Positions 1-8,600 of a stretch of 64,000 nt of DNA are shown here, in pieces. How positions within the stretch are numbered: the first letter of the stretch is position 1; each line of letters begins with the position of its first letter. The stretch is taken from assembly GCF_000330885.1 (NCBI RefSeq), contig NC_020059.1:1353001-1417000 (forward strand). Direction: 5' to 3'. This DNA is from Rhizobium tropici CIAT 899 (GTDB lineage: Bacteria; Pseudomonadota; Alphaproteobacteria; Rhizobiales; Rhizobiaceae). The translations under genes and the position numbers were made by a program. The notes beneath the pieces were generated by a model, which was given only the letters and a program-made list of their open reading frames with translations, had not been told where the DNA came from and searched no databases.

Positions 1-87
1 TTCCAAAAGGCCGGCTACGAACACATCATCCTGATGTCCGGCTGGCGCGAGGAGCACGATCCGGATACGCGCCGGGACGCCGCCTGA
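1..87 (+). CDS. C-terminal fragment of an unidentified protein
   Basis: An open frame enters from the left edge and ends at TGA at 85-87. Only 28 residues are visible, ending in an acidic/basic tail (DPDTRRDAA). Codon use looks coding (G/C third positions). It converges with the GNAT-like gene, whose stop codon begins at base 88, so the two stops abut. Too little is present to name a family. Confidence 0.45.
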   Translation, partial: FQKAGYEHIILMSGWREEHDPDTRRDAA

Positions 88-1341
88 TCAATCTGCGTCG
101 CCGCGATCATCCGCTGGCGCGCCAGCTACGTGTCTCGCCCGCAGCCGCTGGATAAGGGAATAGAGCTTTCTATTGGACTTGATCGCCACTTTCGTACGCG
201 TCATGCTCCGGCTCGCCATTGCCGCAAGGCGTCCCACGCCTGAGACCGGCAGGAAAAGATCATGCTGCACAGTTTCCATTGGGCACCAGGAACGCTTGTA
301 GGTCTGGTCGCCGATGCCGAAGTCGAAGAGTGCCACGCCCTCGCGATGCAGCCGCTCGATCATCAACCAGAATAGCAATTCGCCGGGGCTTGCGTCAGCA
401 ACCACAGCCTCGTCGATGGAAGCAAACTGGCAGATGACATGGTCCCCCTTGCGGGAGAGGGCGGCGATGGCTGGAATATGGCCCTCATGCTCGCCTTTTA
501 GCCGGAGCGCATGCATCTGAAGTGTCGCGCCGATGCTATCGTCTTGGTGTCGGTGTAACATGGCGTGCAGCGCAGCCTTGATCCGGGCATCCTTGAACGC
601 GTCAGGCAAGCCGGCATCCTTGAAGCGGGTCGCCTTCTGTCGGAAGAAAAGATCGAGAAGCGCATCTTGCTGGTCGGGACCGGCAATCAGATATTCGTAA
701 CCGCCCTTGGCGTCGAGAAGCCGGCTCTGATGCTTGAACTTCTTGCGCCGGCGCTTGGCGTTCACCTGCTTCAGGCTTGCTTCGAAACTGCCGAGGAAGG
801 GCAACTGAAAAGCACGGTTCTGGTTTTCGATCGTCGTCAGCGAGGCGAGCGGGCTTGGGCGCCCCCGCCATTCTAGCGGGATATTGCGCAGGATAGCGAC
901 GTCCACCTTACCCCCCAGAGCCGCGGAAATGGCGTTCACCTGAACGGGGGTCAGTGGACCGTTCACCAGGAACCTAGCCGAAAACAGGCCGGTATTGATA
1001 TTGTTGTGGTGGCCGCCAATGAACTCGGCTCGTCTTATCCCGTGACTGCGGATGATCTCGAGCGGCAGGATGAAGGCGACGTGATTTCCGATGGAGCCCC
1101 TGACGATGGCGAGAGGGCGTTTGAGGTTCTCCGCCCATGCTGCACACCAGTCATAGCTCTGATGCAGCGAGTTGAGGTGGTCCTGTTCCAGCGCGCGCCA
1201 TTCGGCTTCAAGCGGTGCCGTGCTGTCGAAGATGTCGACCTGCAGATGAACGCTAGGCGCAGGCTCCATCCCGATCGACACAATCCGCTCGTCCGCTGCT
1301 TCGGCGGTCATGTCGGCGATATCTCGCGTCTGGGTTTGCAT
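88..1341 (-). CDS. GNAT-family acetyltransferase, CelD/BcsL-like
   Basis: A 417-residue protein with the layout of the CelD/BcsL-like acetyltransferases (Acetyltransf_6 type, two GNAT-like halves). The N-terminal half carries the 'EWRALEQ... SYDWCAAWAEN' pattern, and the C-terminal half has a basic stretch (KRRRKKFKHQSR, about residues 195-207) followed by a GNAT-like segment ending in 'LFDFGIGDQTYKRSWCP'. In this family the proteins are usually linked to exopolysaccharide or cellulose modification in rhizobia, probably acyl transfer in the cytoplasm. Substrate cannot be read from the sequence. The gene is monocistronic as far as can be seen, convergent with the fragment to its left. Family assignment is fairly secure; function is inferred. 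Confidence 0.8.
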   Translation of the reverse strand: MQTQTRDIADMTAEAADERIVSIGMEPAPSVHLQVDIFDSTAPLEAEWRALEQDHLNSLHQSYDWCAAWAENLKRPLAIVRGSIGNHVAFILPLEIIRSHGIRRAEFIGGHHNNINTGLFSARFLVNGPLTPVQVNAISAALGGKVDVAILRNIPLEWRGRPSPLASLTTIENQNRAFQLPFLGSFEASLKQVNAKRRRKKFKHQSRLLDAKGGYEYLIAGPDQQDALLDLFFRQKATRFKDAGLPDAFKDARIKAALHAMLHRHQDDSIGATLQMHALRLKGEHEGHIPAIAALSRKGDHVICQFASIDEAVVADASPGELLFWLMIERLHREGVALFDFGIGDQTYKRSWCPMETVQHDLFLPVSGVGRLAAMASRSMTRTKVAIKSNRKLYSLIQRLRARHVAGAPADDRGDAD

Positions 1342-1476
1342 CCGGTCTTCTCCGCTCCGGCGGTATTGGGACGCAGTTTGGCGGGCAACGGCTTATTTTT
1401 GGCTTAAGATGGGACAGTCACGCCGGATAAGGCGCGGATCAGGGTTAGCCTTGTGTAAATCGGGCCGGGAGATGCG

Positions 1477-1686
1477 TCATTGCGGGCGCGGCCCGGCCAT
1501 CCACTTGATGATGCCCATTGCCGGCAGCACCCAGATGATGCCGCTGAGAAAGAAATACAGGAAATGTACCCAGCCGGGTTGATCTGCAAGCGTTCGCACT
1601 GCAACGATCATGGCGACGATCGCATAGATTGCAACCAGCAGCACGAGCAGGATCATGCCAATGAATTTGCGCAGGCGAAGGGGCAC
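1477..1686 (-). CDS. DUF2842 small membrane protein
   Basis: A 69-residue protein with a basic N-terminus and two hydrophobic segments (about residues 9-31 and 42-62) ending in 'WMAGPRPQ'. This length and pattern match the alphaproteobacterial DUF2842 family of two-helix inner-membrane proteins of unknown role. The start is a GTG at 1684-1686, preceded by GAGGAGA as ribosome binding site on the minus strand. It is divergent from ctaA, with about 110 bases between them. Confidence 0.75.
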   Translation of the reverse strand: MPLRLRKFIGMILLVLLVAIYAIVAMIVAVRTLADQPGWVHFLYFFLSGIIWVLPAMGIIKWMAGPRPQ

Positions 1687-1798
1687 GGGGTTTTCTCCTC
1701 ATTATGACAGCATGCCGCGACGGCATGCCGCAAACTCCCGGGACTTGTTTTGCACGCCCCTATCGGGCAAATCAACAGCCTGATCGAAGGGAGAAGCC

Positions 1799-2902
1799 AT
1801 GGCTGCCACTAATTTCACGACCGAACAGGCAATTTTGAAGGAAGTGGCCCGTCAGGACCGCAATCGCCGCGCCATCCGCATCTGGCTCGCCTGCGTGCTT
1901 CTGGTTCTCTTCGCTCTCGTGCTGGTGGGTGGTGCGACGCGCCTCACCAATTCCGGCCTGTCGATCACGCAATGGCAGCCGATCCACGGTGTTATCCCGC
2001 CGCTGAATGCGCAGGAATGGCAGGAGGAATTCGATCTCTATAAGCGCATCCCGCAATTCCAGATCCTGAACAAGGATATGACGGTCGAGGAGTTCAAGAG
2101 CATCTTTTGGTGGGAGTGGGCGCATCGCCTGCTGGCGCGCACCATCGGCGTCATTTTCGGCCTGCCGCTGCTGTTCTTCGTCCTGACCGGCCGCGTTGAG
2201 CGCAAGCTCTGGCTGCCGCTTGCCGGCATTTTCGTGCTCGGTGGCCTTCAAGGTGCGATCGGCTGGTGGATGGTCTCCTCGGGGCTGGAAGCACGCACCG
2301 ACGTCAGCCAGTACCGGCTTGCCACCCATCTCGTCACCGCCTGTCTGATCTTTGCCGCCTGCATGTGGTTCATGCGCGCCCTGTCGCCGCATTCGAACGA
2401 GCCGCCGCCAACTCGCCATTCGGCAAAGCTCGCCGGTTTGATCGCCTTCATGGCCTTGTTTCAGATCTATCTTGGCGCGCTCGTCGCCGGTCTCGATGCA
2501 GGCCTCAGCTACAATACCTGGCCGCTGATGGATGGAGCCGTCGTGCCCAGCGATCTCTTCATACAGTCGCCGGGCTGGATCAATTTCTTCGAGAACCCCA
2601 AGACCGTCCAGTTCGTCCATCGTCTCGGTGCCTATGCGCTCTTCGCCATCGTCGCCATCAATATGATCATCTCGCTGCGCGCCGCGGCGCAAACGACACA
2701 TGCGCGCCGGTCCGTCGTTCTCTTCGTGCTTGTGCTGATCCAGGCGATCCTCGGCATTTCGACGCTGCTGCTGCATGTGCCGCTGGATTTGGCCCTGGCG
2801 CATCAGGCCGGCGCCCTGATCGTCTTCGGCTTCGCGATTGCCAATTGGCGCGGTTTCTATGGTGAATTGCCGCGCCAGACGTCGATCGTCGTGAGAGATT
2901 GA
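1799..2902 (+). CDS. ctaA: Heme A synthase CtaA (COX15 type)
   Basis: A 367-residue inner-membrane enzyme that oxidises the C8 methyl group of heme O to a formyl group, giving heme A for aa3-type cytochrome oxidases. The sequence shows about eight membrane helices and the paired heme-ligand histidines typical of COX15: 'WEWAHRL', 'RLATHLV', 'QFVHRLGAY' and 'LAHQAGA'. The length and the N-terminal 'GGATRLTNSGLSI' motif fit the alphaproteobacterial type-2 subgroup. The ATG at 1799 has a GGGAGA ribosome binding site. Monocistronic. Confidence 0.95.
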   Translation: MAATNFTTEQAILKEVARQDRNRRAIRIWLACVLLVLFALVLVGGATRLTNSGLSITQWQPIHGVIPPLNAQEWQEEFDLYKRIPQFQILNKDMTVEEFKSIFWWEWAHRLLARTIGVIFGLPLLFFVLTGRVERKLWLPLAGIFVLGGLQGAIGWWMVSSGLEARTDVSQYRLATHLVTACLIFAACMWFMRALSPHSNEPPPTRHSAKLAGLIAFMALFQIYLGALVAGLDAGLSYNTWPLMDGAVVPSDLFIQSPGWINFFENPKTVQFVHRLGAYALFAIVAINMIISLRAAAQTTHARRSVVLFVLVLIQAILGISTLLLHVPLDLALAHQAGALIVFGFAIANWRGFYGELPRQTSIVVRD

Positions 2903-2925
2903 GGCGCTGTGCGCCTCAAATCCCT

Positions 2926-4236
2926 TTAGCGTGCGGAAGCGACACTTGCTGCCGAAGACATCCGCGAGACGACTTTCAGCCGCTTGATTTCCCCACGCCG
3001 GAAGGCGGCGAGGAAGCGATTGTAATCCTTGAAGACTACGCAGCCGTTCGATTCGGCACGGCCGCCTCTGAGCATGTATGTGTGAGCCAGCAGGCCGTCG
3101 CGGCCGTAAACGCGAGCGCCGCCTGAGGGTGTCAGGCGCAGCGCCTGCACGCCGTGAAACAGGCTTTCCCGGTAGGTCAGGTTATAAGTTTCCGGCGGCG
3201 TCGGGCCGGTGTTTTTGCGATCGACATAGCGGGGATTGTCACGCATGTGGCCGAGGCCGGAATGGGCTTCGAGACGCTCGCCGCTCGGCAGGTAAACTGT
3301 CTTCGCCTCGATATCGTAGATCGCCGTGCCTGGTCCGGGGCTGATGGCGGCAAACGGATTAATGAAGGGCTTCGTCTTGCGAACCGAGCTGTCATCCGGA
3401 TCGGCATAGGCCATCATGCGCGATGGCGGTTGCGTGGTTGTTTCGTTGTCCGTTGCCCTGGCGATGGCGCTTGTGGCGCTGGCGCGTTGCACGGGCGTTT
3501 CGCGGGCAGGACGCGTCATGGGAATGACGTTCAGCACGGCTTCCGCCACCGCAATGTCGGCGTCTTTCGCAGGCACCGGCTTTGCTTCCGCTATGGCGGG
3601 CAGGCTGGCCTCAGGAGCCGCGGAAGCAACCGCCACCGGCTCCTCCGTGGTTTTCAGCGGGCCTGCGGCCGGCATCAGGGCGGCTGCATATTTTGCCTGA
3701 CTCAGCGATTGCACTGCGGTTGCGAAATTGATCGCGATCACCTTGCGCAGATGGTCAATCGTCTCAGGCGAAGCCGCGGCTACTTCGAGACGGCCGCTCT
3801 TGATGCTTGCGGCCGCAATCTGAGCCTGCTTCATATCCGACGTCTGCTGTGCGAGTGCGTATGCGAGTTGCGCACGAACCGCATCCGTCCTGCCAGCTTT
3901 CGTTTGAACCTCTGCAGCCGCGACGTTGCCGAAGCGGCTTTGCCCGTGCAGCGAAGTGGTTTGGCTCGCGTAGCGGGCAGGGTGGGCCACGTGGCTCTGC
4001 GGAACGATGAAGGCCGATGCTCGCGGCGCCAGGAAGCTGTCGGTCGATGTCGCCGCGCCGGGAAGCGACAGCACCATCGATTGCGTCGTCATCAGCGTCG
4101 CAGTGACCCAGGCAAACGCCGCGACTGCGACGCCGGTGGCCAGAGTGCCGGGACGGATGCTGAGGGATTTTTTCGATCGCGAGGCGTAGCCGGAGCGCGA
4201 ATTGAAGTTACCGAACGTTTCGGTCACGAACGCCAT
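2926..4236 (-). CDS. DUF2778 (Tlde1-like) domain protein, membrane anchored
   Basis: About 436 residues. An N-terminal hydrophobic segment (TLATGVAVAAFAWVTATLM) is followed by a long Ala/Pro-rich, low-complexity middle. The C-terminal 130 residues match DUF2778: 'YDIEAKTVYLPSGERLEAHSG', a 'PPETYNL' segment, and a His...Ser-Asn-Gly-Cys-Val pattern near the end. That fold includes Tlde1 L,D-transpeptidase-type enzymes, so a periplasmic peptidoglycan-modifying role is plausible, with the Cys as nucleophile. A longer reading begins at a TTG at 4278; the ATG at 4234-4236 is preferred. No immunity or T6SS genes are adjacent, so an effector role is not supported. Confidence 0.75.
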   Translation of the reverse strand: MAFVTETFGNFNSRSGYASRSKKSLSIRPGTLATGVAVAAFAWVTATLMTTQSMVLSLPGAATSTDSFLAPRASAFIVPQSHVAHPARYASQTTSLHGQSRFGNVAAAEVQTKAGRTDAVRAQLAYALAQQTSDMKQAQIAAASIKSGRLEVAAASPETIDHLRKVIAINFATAVQSLSQAKYAAALMPAAGPLKTTEEPVAVASAAPEASLPAIAEAKPVPAKDADIAVAEAVLNVIPMTRPARETPVQRASATSAIARATDNETTTQPPSRMMAYADPDDSSVRKTKPFINPFAAISPGPGTAIYDIEAKTVYLPSGERLEAHSGLGHMRDNPRYVDRKNTGPTPPETYNLTYRESLFHGVQALRLTPSGGARVYGRDGLLAHTYMLRGGRAESNGCVVFKDYNRFLAAFRRGEIKRLKVVSRMSSAASVASAR

Positions 4237-4592
4237 GATACTCGTTATCCAAACTACACAGACACTGAACCGGTTCAAGAACGCACACGTGCCCTAACGC
4301 GAAAATCGCGTTCGGTCGCCAACTTGCCGGCTGTCTGGAAGCATGCCGAATTATGGTAACCAATTCCTTTACGATGGCTCATTCTTGGATATTCATTGAA
4401 AAAAGGGAAAGTTTTTAACGTCCCGCCTATTCGGGCAAGCAAAGCCGTTAAAGAGCAAATCCGGCCGACAATTGGTCGCAAGCTCAACGGTTGTTCACTT
4501 TTCCGTGTAGGTTCCGCTAATTTAGGGCAACGGCAAAAATAAGGCCGAGTACGACAGCGGAGCTTAAATTGCGCAAAACTGCATTTGACGTG
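4237..4592. other. Intergenic region between the DUF2778 gene and the argC terminator
   Basis: About 355 bases with no convincing gene. A minus-strand open frame crosses it but has no family signal and a poor composition, and is treated as a shadow. The region must hold the promoter of the DUF2778 gene, but no clear consensus was found. Confidence 0.5.
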
Positions 4593-4625
4593 AAAAGGCC
4601 CGGCCTGAATAAACAGGCCGGGCCT
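4593..4625 (-). terminator. Rho-independent terminator of argC
   Basis: Perfect 12-bp stem (4596-4607 with 4614-4625) with a 6-base loop, AATAAA on the plus strand. On the minus strand it is followed by TTTT. It lies 28 bases past the argC stop codon. Confidence 0.9.
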
Positions 4626-4653
4626 ATCGAATTTCAATCCGCGTTGGACTGAG

Positions 4654-5586
4654 CTACGCGCTCAGCATCAGATCCATGTTCTGTACGGCTGCACCCGATG
4701 CGCCCTTGCCGAGATTGTCGAGCAGGGCAACGAGATTGACCTGCGCTCCACCCGGCGTGCCGAAGACGAAGAGCTTCATCGTGTCCTTGCCGGCGAGCTC
4801 GACGGCGTTGATGCGGGGCAGGGCGCGGCTCTCATCGAGCGAAACGACCTGAACGATATCCTGACCGGCGTAATGCTCGACGAGTGCTGCATGAATGCTT
4901 TCCAGCGTCGCGCCTTCCGCAAGATCGCCGAGATGCAGCGGCACCTGCACGATCATGCCCTGAGGGAAGCGGCCGACGGAGGGCGAGAAGATCGGCGCTC
5001 GCTCCAGCAGGCCGTGGGTCGTCATCTCGGGCACATGCTTGTGGGTCAGCGGCAGGCCGTAGAGGAAATGCGGCGCGGTGATCGCATCGGGATGATCGGA
5101 ATTTTCCATCTGGGCGATCATCTGCTTGCCTCCGCCGGTGTAGCCGGACACTGCATTCACCGTCACGGGATAGTCCGTCGGAAGGATGCCGGCGGCGCGC
5201 AGCGGTCGGATGACGCCGATCGCACCCGTCGGATAGCAGCCGGGATTGGCGACGAAACGCGCCGCCTTGATCTTGTTGCCCTGGTTGCCGTCCATCTCGG
5301 CAAAGCCATAGGCCCAGTCTGGATGGATGCGGAAGGCCGTCGAGGTGTCGATGACGCGGACATTGTTGTTGCCCGCCACCATATTCACCGCTTCCTTCGA
5401 CGCATCGTCGGGCAGGCAGAGGATGGCAATATCGGCGCTATTCAGCATGTCCTCGCGCATGGCGGCATTGCGGCGTTCGGCTTCGGGAATGGACAGCAGC
5501 TCGACATCGCGGCGGTCGGCCATGCGCGTGCGGATCTGCAAGCCCGTGGTTCCGTGTTCGCCATCAATGAAGATCTTCGGTGCCAT
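4654..5586 (-). CDS. argC: N-acetyl-gamma-glutamyl-phosphate reductase
   Basis: A 310-residue ArgC of the short type 2. It reduces N-acetyl-glutamyl 5-phosphate to the semialdehyde with NADPH, the third step of arginine/ornithine synthesis, in the cytoplasm. Visible are the N-terminal nucleotide-binding loop 'DGEHGTTG' (residues 8-15), the active-site motif NPGCYPTG with Cys117, and 'SGYTGGGK' near 147-154. The gene follows speB in the same direction after a 136-base gap, and its own terminator follows, so it is at the end of a transcript. Confidence 0.96.
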   Translation of the reverse strand: MAPKIFIDGEHGTTGLQIRTRMADRRDVELLSIPEAERRNAAMREDMLNSADIAILCLPDDASKEAVNMVAGNNNVRVIDTSTAFRIHPDWAYGFAEMDGNQGNKIKAARFVANPGCYPTGAIGVIRPLRAAGILPTDYPVTVNAVSGYTGGGKQMIAQMENSDHPDAITAPHFLYGLPLTHKHVPEMTTHGLLERAPIFSPSVGRFPQGMIVQVPLHLGDLAEGATLESIHAALVEHYAGQDIVQVVSLDESRALPRINAVELAGKDTMKLFVFGTPGGAQVNLVALLDNLGKGASGAAVQNMDLMLSA

Positions 5587-5722
5587 CTTATTCCTGCTCT
5601 TTCAATAGGTTGAGAGTGTTTCCGGACTCAGTTTTCTATACAGTTGATTCAATTTCATAACGGTCTTTGCCGAAGCGACAGGGTGATTTTCGAAAACCGT
5701 CACCCCTACCTGAAATCATGTC

Positions 5723-6676
5723 TCAGCGACCGCTCGCACGTCGTTCGGCGTGGAGACCGAGCATATACATCGCCACGGTCGCCCCCGCAATGGCGGTGAT
5801 GTCGGCGTGGTCGTAGGCGGGGGAGACTTCCACGACGTCGGCACCCCGGATATCCAGCTGATGCAGCCGCTGCAGCACCGACAGGATCTTGGCGCTGGAA
5901 GGGCCTCCGGCGACCGGCGTTCCCGTGCCCGGAGCAAACGCCGGATCGAGGCAATCTATATCGAAGGTCAGGTAAGTCGGCGCGCCTTTGGTATGCGAGA
6001 TGATCGTCGAAGCGATGTCGCCGGCGCTCATGTCCTCGACCTGATGGCCATAGAGGATCTGGATACCAAAATCGTCGGGCGCATGCGTGCGGATGCCGAT
6101 CTGGATGGAGCGGTCGGGATCGATCAGCCCGTCGCGTACGGCGCGTGCGACGAAGGATCCGTGGTCGATACGCCTGCCGTCGTCGTACCAGGTATCCTGA
6201 TGAGCATCGAACTGCACCAGTGCAAGCGGCCCGTGCTTGGCGGCATGCGCCTTCAACAGCGGCCATGTGACGAAATGATCGCCGCCGAGCGTCAGCAGGA
6301 AGGCACCGCTCTCGAGGATCGTCGCCGCCTGTCTTTCGATTGCCGCGGGCGTATCCTGATGATTGCCGTAATCGAGCAGACAGTCGCCATAATCGATGAC
6401 GGCCATCTCGGCGAAGAGATCGCGGTTGAATGGATATTGCGGATCGTTGTCGAAGATCGCCGAGGCACGCCTGATCGCCTGCGGCCCGAAGCGCGTTCCC
6501 GGCCGGTTCGAGGTGGCGGCATCGAAGGGGATGCCCCAGACCACGGCGTCGGCGCCTTCGAGCGATTTGGTGAAGCGGCGGCGCATGAAGGAGAGCGCGC
6601 CGGCAAAGGTCGGATCGCTGGCAGCCGAGGTCAGACTTGCCGCGGTGAAGGCATGGTCAATCGATGTGCTCGGCAA
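5723..6676 (-). CDS. speB: Agmatinase/ureohydrolase family enzyme
   Basis: A ureohydrolase (arginase/agmatinase fold) that would hydrolyse agmatine, or a related guanidino compound, to putrescine and urea using two Mn ions. Metal-binding motifs are present: GGDH (about 131-134), DAHQD (157-161) and DIDCLDP (239-245), followed by 'APGTGTP'. A longer reading starts at an ATG at 6697, but AAGGAGAGG lies just upstream of a TTG at 6674-6676, which makes that TTG the better start (317 residues). It overlaps the preceding monooxygenase-like gene by 20 bases, suggesting cotranscription and coupling. Substrate identity within the family is inferred. Confidence 0.9.
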   Translation of the reverse strand: MPSTSIDHAFTAASLTSAASDPTFAGALSFMRRRFTKSLEGADAVVWGIPFDAATSNRPGTRFGPQAIRRASAIFDNDPQYPFNRDLFAEMAVIDYGDCLLDYGNHQDTPAAIERQAATILESGAFLLTLGGDHFVTWPLLKAHAAKHGPLALVQFDAHQDTWYDDGRRIDHGSFVARAVRDGLIDPDRSIQIGIRTHAPDDFGIQILYGHQVEDMSAGDIASTIISHTKGAPTYLTFDIDCLDPAFAPGTGTPVAGGPSSAKILSVLQRLHQLDIRGADVVEVSPAYDHADITAIAGATVAMYMLGLHAERRASGR

Positions 6677-7034
6677 GGGCCTCTCCTTTACTTGCATGAA
6701 AGTTGTAGGCCCGTTCTATCCTGCCTACGCGCACCTTGTATTCTTCGTACCAGCGCTCGCGGCCGAGTTTCTGCGCGGCCAGATGCGACACGACATTCTT
6801 CCACGCGAGGATGCTTTCCTCGTCACGCCAGAAGGAGTTGGTGATGCCGAAGCCGCCAGGCTCCCTGACACTCTCAATCCCAAGAAAGCCGTCCTGTGCC
6901 TTTGCCAGTTCTTCCATGCGGTCGCCCATAGAACCATAGCCGTTGTCGCCTTCGGTGCGGAGCGACGCGAATGTGACGATGTAATAGGGCGGCTCGGGAG
7001 TGGCGGCGAAACGCGATGAAGTACTCTTGCTCAT
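6657..7034 (-). CDS. Antibiotic-biosynthesis-monooxygenase (ABM) family protein
   Basis: A 125-residue single-domain protein. The core 'YYIVTFASLRTEG... MEELAKAQDGFLGIESVREPGGFGITNSFWRDEESILAWK' is the ferredoxin-like ABM fold: the 'F-W-D-E-S...W' signature is clear. Such proteins are small cofactor-free oxygenases or heme-handling proteins, and most are uncharacterised. The ATG at 7032-7034 has a GGAG ribosome binding site. It is immediately upstream of speB and overlaps it, so the two are probably one operon. Confidence 0.8.
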   Translation of the reverse strand: MSKSTSSRFAATPEPPYYIVTFASLRTEGDNGYGSMGDRMEELAKAQDGFLGIESVREPGGFGITNSFWRDEESILAWKNVVSHLAAQKLGRERWYEEYKVRVGRIERAYNFHASKGEALAEHID

Positions 7035-7100
7035 GGTGTTTCTCCGGAGAGCGGTCAAATCTCGAAATTCGGGCTGGAATCGTAAACTAAGATCCGACGA

Positions 7101-7364
7101 CTATTTGCCCGATCGAGCGGTGCATTGATACGCCTTTTTCACGCAGGCGATCTGCGGCGTCGAGCAATTTGCCTGTCCATCGGTCACGACACAATAGGAG
7201 CAGCTGTCGTTGAACTCGCGACAGTCCGCGTTTGCCTGGAGAAAATCCTTCATGCTTTGCATGTCCACGACCTTGTCGGCTGGGGGAGTTGGCTGGGCAT
7301 CGTCGCATAGAGCCGGTGATGCTAGGCCGATCAAGAATGGAAGCGAAAAGATGAGGCTGCGCAT
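7101..7364 (-). CDS. Small secreted cysteine-rich protein, unknown function
   Basis: 87 residues from the ATG at 7362-7364, which has a GGGGGA ribosome binding site. A signal peptide (MRSLIFSLPFLIGLASPALC) is followed by a mature part with six cysteines in the last 45 residues (CREF..CSYC..C..C..C), likely forming disulfides in the periplasm. No family was recognised. Orientation matches the ABM-speB genes downstream, with a 66-base gap. Confidence 0.6.
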   Translation of the reverse strand: MRSLIFSLPFLIGLASPALCDDAQPTPPADKVVDMQSMKDFLQANADCREFNDSCSYCVVTDGQANCSTPQIACVKKAYQCTARSGK

Positions 7365-7457
7365 TGAATTCCCCCGATGCCTGTAGGGGGACTTTGCCAT
7401 AAAAAGCATTCCCTGCCTTGGCAAATCTGCACCATTTCAATGCAGCAAAAGTCATGA

Positions 7458-7476
7458 CCTCCACCAGAGGTGGAGG
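7458..7476. repeat. IS200-type end hairpin (lower-coordinate end)
   Basis: 8-bp perfect stem with 3-base loop; the same stem sequence recurs at 8038-8056. Confidence 0.85.
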
Positions 7477-7521
7477 TTTGAAACGCTGCGCTTGAACCGC
7501 TAGAAGCGGTATTGTTAGCGC

Positions 7522-7956
7522 TTAGTAGCTACGATTGAAGAGGTCGGCAAAGTCGGAAGCTTTGTCGGCCTTTTCCTGATGACGGATATATTGTCTGACG
7601 ACCTGCTCATTGTAGCCCGTCGTCGATACGAAATACCCGCGCGCCCAAAAGTGATAACCTTTGTAGCGGCGCTTGCGCGCATATTTGTTCGCTACGTAAA
7701 GGGCCGTCTTACCCTTCAAGAAGCCGACAATATGCGAAACCGAGTATTTCGGCGGGATCGATATCAACATATGCACATGGTCGGGCATCAGATGACCCTC
7801 CTCGATCTGGCAGCCTTTCTGCTGTGCCAGCCGACGTAAGAGTTCTCCCAACTCACGCCGCACGTCCCCGTAGAGTCTCTTCGTGCGGTATTTGCTGCCA
7901 AAAACAACGTGATACTTGCAGTCCCACGTCGCATGCGAGAGCGTTTGCTCATCCAT
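7522..7956 (-). CDS. tnpA: IS200/IS605 transposase TnpA (Y1 HUH)
   Basis: A 144-residue single-strand transposase. The HUH motif is in 'MPDHVHMLISIPP' and the catalytic tyrosine in 'VVRQYIRHQ' near residue 120. Length is normal for the family and no frameshift is seen, so it looks intact. The ATG at 7954-7956 follows an AAGGAGG site; a longer reading upstream is not needed. Both element-end hairpins are present, so the copy may be active. Confidence 0.92.
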   Translation of the reverse strand: MDEQTLSHATWDCKYHVVFGSKYRTKRLYGDVRRELGELLRRLAQQKGCQIEEGHLMPDHVHMLISIPPKYSVSHIVGFLKGKTALYVANKYARKRRYKGYHFWARGYFVSTTGYNEQVVRQYIRHQEKADKASDFADLFNRSY

Positions 7957-8037
7957 ATAACCTCCTTGTTCGAAGTCTGGGCCACGCCAGCGGTTCAAGC
8001 AGGAGGTCTCTTAACTACCGTGTAGAACTCGTCCAGT

Positions 8038-8056
8038 CCTCCACCGTAGGTGGAGG
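8038..8056. repeat. IS200-type end hairpin (upper-coordinate end)
   Basis: 8-bp perfect stem identical to that at 7458-7476, with a different 3-base loop. Confidence 0.85.
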
Positions 8057-8074
8057 TTTATTTATGGATATAAG

Positions 8075-8100
8075 AAAAAGGCCGGGGAAACCCCGGCCTT
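8075..8100 (-). terminator. Rho-independent terminator of rplM-rpsI
   Basis: 10-bp perfect stem (8078-8087 with 8091-8100), 3-base loop, followed on the minus strand by a T tract (8075-8079). It is 27 bases beyond the rpsI stop and just outside the IS200 element. Confidence 0.92.
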
Positions 8101-8127
8101 TCCGATAATCCGATCTCGGATAAGCGA

Positions 8128-8598
8128 TTAACGCTTGGAGAACTGGAAGGAACGACGTGCCTTTGCACGGCCGTACTTCTTACGTTCGACAACGCGGCTG
8201 TCGCGGGTCAGGAAGCCACCCTTCTTCAGCACCGAGCGCAGGCCCGGCTCGAAGTAGGTGATTGCCTTGGAAAGACCGTGACGAACGGCACCGGCCTGGC
8301 CGGAAAGACCGCCGCCGGCGACGGTTGCGATGATGTCGAACTGGCCGTCACGGGCAGCAGCGACGATCGGCTGACGCAGGATCATCTGCAGCACCGGACG
8401 GGCGAAGTAAGCCGTGTAGTCCTTGCCGTTGACGATGATCTTGCCAGAGCCGGCCTTGACCCAAACGCGGGCGACGGCGTCCTTGCGCTTGCCGGTCGCG
8501 TAGGAGCGGCCGAGCGAGTCAACCTTGCGGACGTGAGCCGGAGCAGCAGCTGCTTCCGAAGTCGTGCCGAGGTCCTTCAGGGAGGAGAGGTCAGCCAT
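8128..8598 (-). CDS. rpsI: 30S ribosomal protein S9
   Basis: 156 residues. The S9 core starts at '[28 protein letters not shown]' and ends with the universally conserved basic tail '[17 protein letters not shown]', whose last Arg contacts P-site tRNA in ribosomes. The N-terminal extension of about 30 Ala-rich residues is common in alphaproteobacteria. Two bases separate it from the rplM stop, so the pair is one transcript. Confidence 0.98.
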   Translation of the reverse strand: MADLSSLKDLGTTSEAAAAPAHVRKVDSLGRSYATGKRKDAVARVWVKAGSGKIIVNGKDYTAYFARPVLQMILRQPIVAAARDGQFDIIATVAGGGLSGQAGAVRHGLSKAITYFEPGLRSVLKKGGFLTRDSRVVERKKYGRAKARRSFQFSKR

Positions 8599-8600
8599 TA

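Larger units (their letters stand above)
7457..8057 (-). mobile_element. Solo IS200/IS605-family insertion sequence
   Basis: About 600 bases carrying a single tnpA and bounded by subterminal hairpins with the same 8-bp stem: CCTCCACC-aga-GGTGGAGG at 7458-7476 and CCTCCACC-gta-GGTGGAGG at 8038-8056. Imperfect palindromes at each end, rather than inverted repeats, are the hallmark of Y1-transposase elements moved as single strands. There is no tnpB. It lies between the small secreted gene and the rpsI terminator. Exact cleavage sites could not be set. Confidence 0.85.

Noticed and set aside
1772..2803. 343-codon frame antisense to ctaA
   Set aside because: Charged, low-complexity translation typical of a reverse-frame shadow; ctaA is clear on the plus strand.
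2926..4236. DUF2778 protein as a type VI toxin
   Set aside because: No immunity partner or secretion genes nearby, and it has its own membrane anchor; a cell-wall role is simpler.
5680..5706. Imperfect palindrome GGGTGA...TCACCC between speB and argC as a terminator
   Set aside because: Short paired ends with an inner TTTTCGAAAA, no T tract on the minus strand.
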